From: Candidatus Omnitrophota bacterium
GTDB lineage: Bacteria; Omnitrophota; Gorgyraeia; 2-01-FULL-45-10
Assembly: GCA_028716065.1 (NCBI GenBank)
Contig: JAQUQN010000041.1
Span: forward strand, 1 to 8,526
Direction of reading: 5' to 3'
Length of the DNA: 8,526 nt
Below are positions 1 through 7,300 of the stretch, piece after piece. The position numbers were made by a program, and so were the translations under genes. The notes under the pieces were generated by a model. That model was not told the origin of the DNA and ran no database searches. It saw only the letters and a list, made by a program, of their open reading frames with translations. Position 1 is the first letter of the stretch. Each line of letters starts with the position of its first letter.

Positions 1-1335
1 CCGCCGTGCAATTCGGCCGCGATAGCCCTTGCCAAGTATGACTATGCCTCGAAAGGCATCCAACCGCCTTATTCCCTGGAACTCGTTGACCAGGAAGACA
101 GGTTCGGATTCCTGAATTTAAGCTCGAAGATGTGCATATGGGGTATGCGCGAGAGAGTAATGAAGGAACAGGAGAGAGGTATATATGACGATGAGGATAT
201 AGAGCGCTGGAACATAGATCTTGGCAGTGAAAGGGAGGAATTAGAGAGTAAGTTTGATAGAGAAGTGAGAGATATGATGGAAAAAGCCGGTATTGGTTCT
301 CAGCCAGAACTGAATACACTTTTAAGCATGTCTTTTGAGGACGTCTTGGGATTATTGGAAACAAATGATCCTAAAGACAGGGCAAAATTCATACTCTGGT
401 CTCACATGAAGACCTGGTCCACGGAGATAAATAATGACGATTTCGATAAACTTCAGGATGAATACCGCAAAAAGATAGACGGCCTGATACAGCAGTATGG
501 CTTGACACCGGATGAGGTCCAGCTCCTGGTGGTAGAAAATAAGGTCATGGGACCCGATGGCGTAAAGGCCGATGTAAATATAAACGACATATTGGCGTGG
601 CGAAAGTCAACTGATGTGAAGAAACAGGGCATGTTTAAGGCGTGGAGCCTTGCGCGTTCGTTCATGTTCGAATCCGAAAATGTAAAAGAGGTGAACGCAA
701 AAGAGAATTTCATAAAGACAGAATTCAAAGAGCGCCATACGCCGTTCGTGATACAGTCTGAATTAAGACTTGTGCCGTTTGCCAACGTCCAGCAGGACAT
801 ATTGTCACATAACGATTACAAAACCTGGCATGCCCAGGTGCAGCCGGGAGAGACAAAGTTCGGTTTCCTGTTCCTTGGAGGCACCGGAAATAACTTCAGG
901 TGGGAACGGCTCGCGGTTACGCGGCTAATAGTCGATAGAGAAGACGGAACGCGGACACTGGGGGCCATGCCTCTTTCAAGACGCGCTCAATATCAGATGC
1001 TTCTCACGCCATTACGCGACAAGATAGACGCCGAAAGGCATAAACTACACGAAGAGATAATGAGCCACGGTTTCTTCGGACGCTTCTTATTGAGGGTCAG
1101 ATTATTGTTTAGGAACCAGGAACTGACGCTTCTGCCGTCGAGGATGTTGAGGAACATCTCGAACCTGTATAATATACCGGGGACGTGGGACCTCTATAAT
1201 ATCATAGAAGATTCAGAACTCGGCAGAAGGACGGCAGTCTATGGTATTCTCAATACCCGTTCAGGAGGCGAATTCAATGAGATAATGGAAGATTTATTGC
1301 CAAAAAGCATGTGGATACAACAGCGGGCCAGGTGG
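1..1335 (+). other. GT2-family glycosyltransferase catalytic region (protein domain, N-terminus cut)
   Basis: This region carries the conserved motif order of processive GT2 enzymes of the cellulose-synthase/XagB type. LGGTGNNFR (874-900) matches the family's LGGTSNHFR. GTWDLYNIIEDSELGRR (1180-1230) matches the family's GGWD-YNVTED-DLG block and contains the catalytic-base ED. QRARW (1321-1335) fits the QxxRW acceptor motif and lies just before membrane helices, as expected. HAQVQ at 829-843 sits where the family often has a VQARL-type strand. A DQED at 88-99 could be the metal-binding DxD-type motif. In the known family these enzymes transfer sugars from nucleotide-sugars at the cytoplasmic membrane face. 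Two features are odd: a charged helical stretch of about 250 residues lies between DQED and GGTGNNFR, and about 90 residues lie between NNFR and GTWD. The usual His of the TSNHFR motif is Asn here. The sugar substrate cannot be told. Confidence 0.68.
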
Positions 1336-4300
1336 ATATCTATGCAGACCCTCGCCATTCAACTTTCGTTTTTACCTGCCGCGTTAATGTTCTTCGGCCA
1401 ATACCTCGGATTCGGTTTTGTATGGGGCGCAGTAGGGAGCTTCGGATTCGCCTTCTATGGCATGGCGCTCGCCTTTGTAGGCTTGATAGTGTTCGGAGAG
1501 ATATTCTATCAGTTAGGAAAGAGAATATTTTATCCGTTACTGGAACGGACCATGTTATTGAGACAGACCCAGTATGATATAGACCCGGTTAAGGCCATGG
1601 GCCGCGTGCGTTTCCAATTCGTGAGCCATCTTGCTTCCAGCACCCTTGCCGGATTGGCCGCGGGGATAATGTTCATCATCACCGACCTCTATCTCATGGC
1701 GCTGGTAGTCTCAGGTATGGACTGGTTAAGTTCTACCGGGACTTTCGGATTATTTGTACTGCTTACGGCAAAGACATTGACCGGCTCCATACCGTTATGG
1801 GAGATGTGGCTCATTACCACTCTCGTTGGAGCGACCATCTTCGCCAGTCCGCAGGTGCTTTTGGCAGTTATGTCGGCCCTTACATCTATCGGCTCCTCTT
1901 TTGTAGATGAAGACGCTACGCGTGAAGCCGCGAGAGTGCGCCTCGGATTTGAATTCATGGATTATAGCAAGCTCTTCGGTATGAGGGCAATTCTCGAGGA
2001 TAATAAAATTAACTCCATGGACTACTCCGATGACCAGGCCATAGCAGAAGCATTGGAGATTTATATCAATGCTATGGAAAAAGAAGAGGATTTTTATAAA
2101 AATAATCCATATTCTTTCGGGGCATTGGAATTTTTGAATACACATAAGATCGCAGCCGATCTCGACGAAAATGGTAAAATCAAGAATAGGGAAGAAGTCT
2201 TGAGATTACTGCGCGATTTGAAAAAAACGAGACTGGATATTATAGCCGAATATAAGAAAGATATGGATAAATTTGATTTCGAAAAAGCCTGTAAAGATTT
2301 AGGTGAAACATATCCTAAATACAAAAAGGAAAAACCCAAGGAGGTAGAGGAAGCCAAGAAGGCAAAATTAAAGGAACTCACCGCTAAAATAAAATATATA
2401 GATGGTTTGGTGAAGTTGATCGAAGAACGCTCCGAGACATTGCGCGTGACTATAGGCATAAAAGACCTAGAGGCAATATGGAAAAAAGCAGATTCAAAAT
2501 ATTTCTTAGATCCTATCTACGAAGAGCATAGAGAATTGGCCATAAATGCGATAGGAGAAGCGATAGCCGAAGCAAGGCAATTTAGGCATGATGTAATGGG
2601 AGATATGATCTTCGGCAGAAAAGCACTATCGGCAGGTGTCCTGTGGGGTGCGACGGGCCTGGCATTGTATTCATTCGGAGCGATATCCTTCTTTGCCGCA
2701 GCGTGCGTCTTCTTAGTATATGCCACGTTAAATATAGCATTAGCTACCGCAAGTTTTATAAGCAACAGGTTCCTTAATAGGCCTCTTTTAAGTATAGGCA
2801 GGATACCTAAACACGGGATAACATTTACCACATTCGCCCCGTGGATGATCCACTACTTCAATTTTATAATCATAGCCAGTTATTACGCTGCCTACCAGTT
2901 TATAGCGGGCATATTTGGCTGGTTTACAAGCGCCCTATGGTGGAGAGGAAGGCAGGGTATAAAGATACCTCGCTTAGGAGAGAGACCAGCTACCATATGG
3001 CAACCGGCAAGGTTCTGGAAAGAGAAAGTAGTGCCATATAAGACTGATATAATGGTAACGCTACTATTCCTCATAGCACCGTGGGCCACGATAGGCGGTC
3101 TGGTGCTGAAAGATACCCTGGAAGAGAGGGTAGGAAGCGTGCATTATATATCTACAGGTTTGAAAGACATGGCTCGGGATTATGACAGGGGAATAGTGGC
3201 CGGAACGACAGAGGAAGAAAAAGCAGCCATGGTGGCGGATTACAGGCTCGAGCTCAATAAACTGATCGAGAGCATGGAAAATGACTTAAAACGCGGAGTT
3301 TTAAGCACGGAGAGTGTGAATAAATTCTCGAGGATACTCGCGTTCCTGGAACAGGCCAGAGAGAAAGCGGAGCTGAAGAATGACCAGTGGTCGTATGATT
3401 ATTATGTCAATCTGATGCGGCAGGCATTACGCAGGATGGAATATAAAGGATTGATCGAAAGCGCCGATGCGCTTTCCGGGGCCATCTTCGGAGGAGAGGC
3501 ATCGCAGGCGCTCGTGAATGGCGAGAATGGCGTGGCCATGAATAAATACGGCCCTACGCGTAAAGAGATCGAAACCGACCCTAATGATCCGAGCACGCAA
3601 AGAGTGCATTTCTTGATAAAAGGCAGAAGGACTTTCAGCGTAAAAGGGACAGAAGCCGGCGCCGTAATAAAGATGCCCGAGACGAACATGAAAGGCAAGT
3701 CCTTCGCCGTCGATATACGCTTGCCTAACGAGGATGTGCGCAAGGCCCTGGGAGGCCGTTATGTCGAGGTCTATTTAAGGAGCCCGCGCCTGCAAAAAAG
3801 CAAGAGATATATCCAAGGATATCCTGCCAGGGTAAACATAACGAAACAGGACAAGATAGACATGCGGGGTTCAGAGGCGCTGAAAGGCGAATGGGTCACT
3901 CTGGTGATCTCTCCCGAACCTGCTTTACCGGATGTAGGATTTGAACCGGAAAGGGTTAACGAAATAATCATTGCCATGAATGATTATAAGGCAAAATCCG
4001 CCGAGGGTTATATAGAGATTAAAAATCCTCGGATAGAGGACCGCGCGAACCTGAAATATGAGATACCGGTCGAAAAAGCCGGTGATATATTAAAGAAAGC
4101 AGCAACTGCAAAAGAAAAAGTAAAAGTGGCAGTGTTTCCAGACGGCAGGGAGATACCGCTTACAGCATTACCAAAGGCGCCTGAAGCGAAGAAAGTGGAA
4201 GAGAAGAAGGAAGTACCTTTACCTGTTCGAGTTGGGATTATATTGAGCATAGGTAGCCTTATTGGTTGGTTATTGGCGAAATTTGTCAAACGCATAAGGT

Positions 4301-7300
4301 TGGAAAATATATTAAAAGACGATAAGGCAGATCCCGGCCAGCGAGAGAAAGCAGCTATATTTCTTGCACAAAAGAAAGATAAGAGATCCATCTCTTTATT
4401 GACAGAGGTTTTTGGCGAGAAGAGACGAAAAATATATGATCAATTTGGAATATGGATTATAGATTTAAGAGTAGATTCTAAAACGAAATTCAAAGATAAT
4501 GAAATTGATGAAATTACAGAAGCGCTTAAGACCATACCCAGAGAACATCTTGATGCTGACGTAGCCCATGTTATAGTTAGATATTACCGGCACGAGGATC
4601 CCAAACTCAAACAGGAAAATGATCCTATTTACGATCCGGACTTTAAAAGGTCTCCGGCGGGAGAATATATCCGTGAAAACAGGCAAGTAGTGATTTATGA
4701 TACTAGGACAGAGTATAATGCCTTACGGCGTCTCGTATGGCATGAAATTGGACATGGCGTCCAGGACTTTTATTTGCCAGAGCATTTAAACATAGATTTT
4801 AAAGTAATGCATTGGTGTTCTTCGAAACCCAATCCGTCTTCGCCAGAGGCCAGAAAATCGTCAAGTTACCAAGATTTTGCATATCCATATGGCTCAAAGA
4901 ATGAATTGGAAGATTTTGCCACGATTTACGAGGTATTAATAGCGGATGCAAAAGGTCTTGTTGATAGGACCGATTCCGAAGTATTGCAGCGGAAGATAGG
5001 GGTAGTGGAATATGTATTCCCTGTAGGTATGAGGAAAGCAAAGCCTGTCCAAACTACGCTAGTGGCAAAGACAATGCCAACAGTAAAAGCGGAAATGCCT
5101 TCTTTGAAAATAACCAAGGAAACCGTTACTCCTGTTGAGCCGGTTAAGCCTACTCCGGCAGAAGCGAGGCCTCAGGCATTGCCTCAGGCGCCTCCGGTTC
5201 GCGACATATTGACCGTTCCTACCGATGATATCCTTCCTCTATATAAAGGCGACTATGGAAGACGCCATGCGGAGAGAGTAAAAGTAATAGCCGGAGTTCT
5301 CGCGAGCGAAATGAAACTATCGCCTGAACTCATGCACAAGGTTGAGACTGCGGCGGCGATACATGATTTCGGAGCCCCGCAAAAACCCATACGGCAAGAC
5401 GCTAAAGAAGCGATGAGAAACAACTTAGCCGAAAAAGGTGCAATAGTCCCCAAAGGCACCTCGCGCGATATCGATCTATACGAAGAATTAAAAACCAAAT
5501 TTACCGGTCCGGAAAAAGATAAATTTACACAAGACGAGATAGATTACGCTCTTGACCAATTCCAGGGGCCCGCGGCTTTGGATAATGTCAGAGAGAAAGG
5601 TTTCTCTTTCGACAATCCGGAAGCGAGGAGCGTAGTGCTTGCGGTGATATTCCATCATCACATAGGTGAGTTGAACGCATATCTTGATACAAAGGCAGAC
5701 CTGACAGAGGCCGAAAAAGAAGAGGCTAGGCTGATCACATCTATCCTTGTCGCCGCCGATACTATCGAAAACGGCATGAACCTCTTCAAGAAGATATTCT
5801 TCAAAAATGAGCATGCTCAGGAGACGCCCGCGGAGACGTTGAAATGGCTCAATAAGAGTAACCTCATCGATACCAGGCCGATAGATGCTTATAGGGCGCT
5901 GGCACAGAAGAATGCCCCTATATTAGCAGCGATAGTGCAAGAAGCCAGAACCATCACACCACAGGAAGAAGTGGAGATAAAACGCATCGGCCGTTCGCTC
6001 GAAGCGCCGAAGATGCAGTTCCCGAAAGGCACGCTGCCTATCATACTCTTAGCGATCGGAGCTGCGGCGCTATTACCTGTAATATATTATCTCTTCGGAG
6101 CGAACGTGGCCAAGACATACTGGACTACGGCATCTGTGAGCGGCATAGCGGTACTGATGACGCTGGCCCCATCATTACCGACTTTTGAAGAACTCAAAGC
6201 CAAGGTCGCATCCTATAAGATGGTCAGGCTTTTGAAGATGATATCCCGCATGGGTCAAATAAGCGAGATCGAATACGATGAAGATCTGGACAGGACCATC
6301 TATGGAATAACGCCTGAATTCCGCCTGATTGCCGGAGAGCTCAACGACCGTATAAGACAGGATAGAAGGGACTCTGCGATAAATCCGACGGTGCTGGATA
6401 AGATATCAAGAGAAAGAGAGAAGGCGAATGCCAAAGGCAAGCGCCGCCAGCTTATGGAAGCCGCATTCCAGAGCTATAAGGACGGTTGGGCCGAGTATGA
6501 GATCAGGGAAAGAGGGATAAAAAGCGGAGAAGGGGGAGGATATGAGGGATACATAAATGTCCCTGATATCGTCGCCGATATAATCAGCCAATATAAGAAC
6601 CTCGCCAGCAAAGGTGTTTTAGCAAAAGGCGATAAGATGCGCATTCTGGATATCGGCTGCGGTAAAGGAAAATTCCTTAGAGAGCTCGTGGAGCTTCCGG
6701 CTGCAAGAGAAAGGTTCAGGAAAGAAGGCATCGAGTTGGAAGTTTATGGTATTTCGCCTATAAGGGCGAAAGGCATGTATGAGGGAATGACCTATGTAGA
6801 AGGATTTGCGGAGTACATGCCGGAAGAGTGGAGCGGAAAGTTCCATTACGTAATAAGCGTTCAGGCCATGCGTTATTCGCGCGATCCTCTCAAGTTCGTG
6901 GAAGAAGCGCATCGCGTGCTGGCTCCTTACGGAAAAGCCATAATAGACAATTCATACTATTCCCCCAACTATCATATGAGCGTTAACACGGATTCCAAGA
7001 GGCCGTCTCCCGGCTGGGAAGCCTTCTTCGCGCAGATGTATATGTCGGGAGGACATGCGTTATATACTCTATATAGTGCGCGTGACCGTAGTGCCTCCCC
7101 GAATCTTGTCATAGAAAAAAGAGGCTTGACAGAAGAGAAACCGCTTCTCTTCCCATATAGATTATTACCTCAAGCAGCCGGGGAGATAAACTACCCGTCC
7201 TACGCATCCATCTCCATACGAGGGGTACCTACGCTGGGCCGTCTTGGGGCAAGAGGCACAATCCTTATAGAAACGATGCTGCTGGCAGCGGGTTTAGCCG

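Noticed and set aside
673..717. ESENVKEV as the GT2 DxD motif
   Set aside because: It has Glu/Asn instead of Asp. DQED at 88-99 fits better, although the distance to the next motif is long.
5230..5950. HD-GYP c-di-GMP phosphodiesterase
   Set aside because: The HD ligands are present but the GYP motif is missing, so only the broader HD superfamily is supported.
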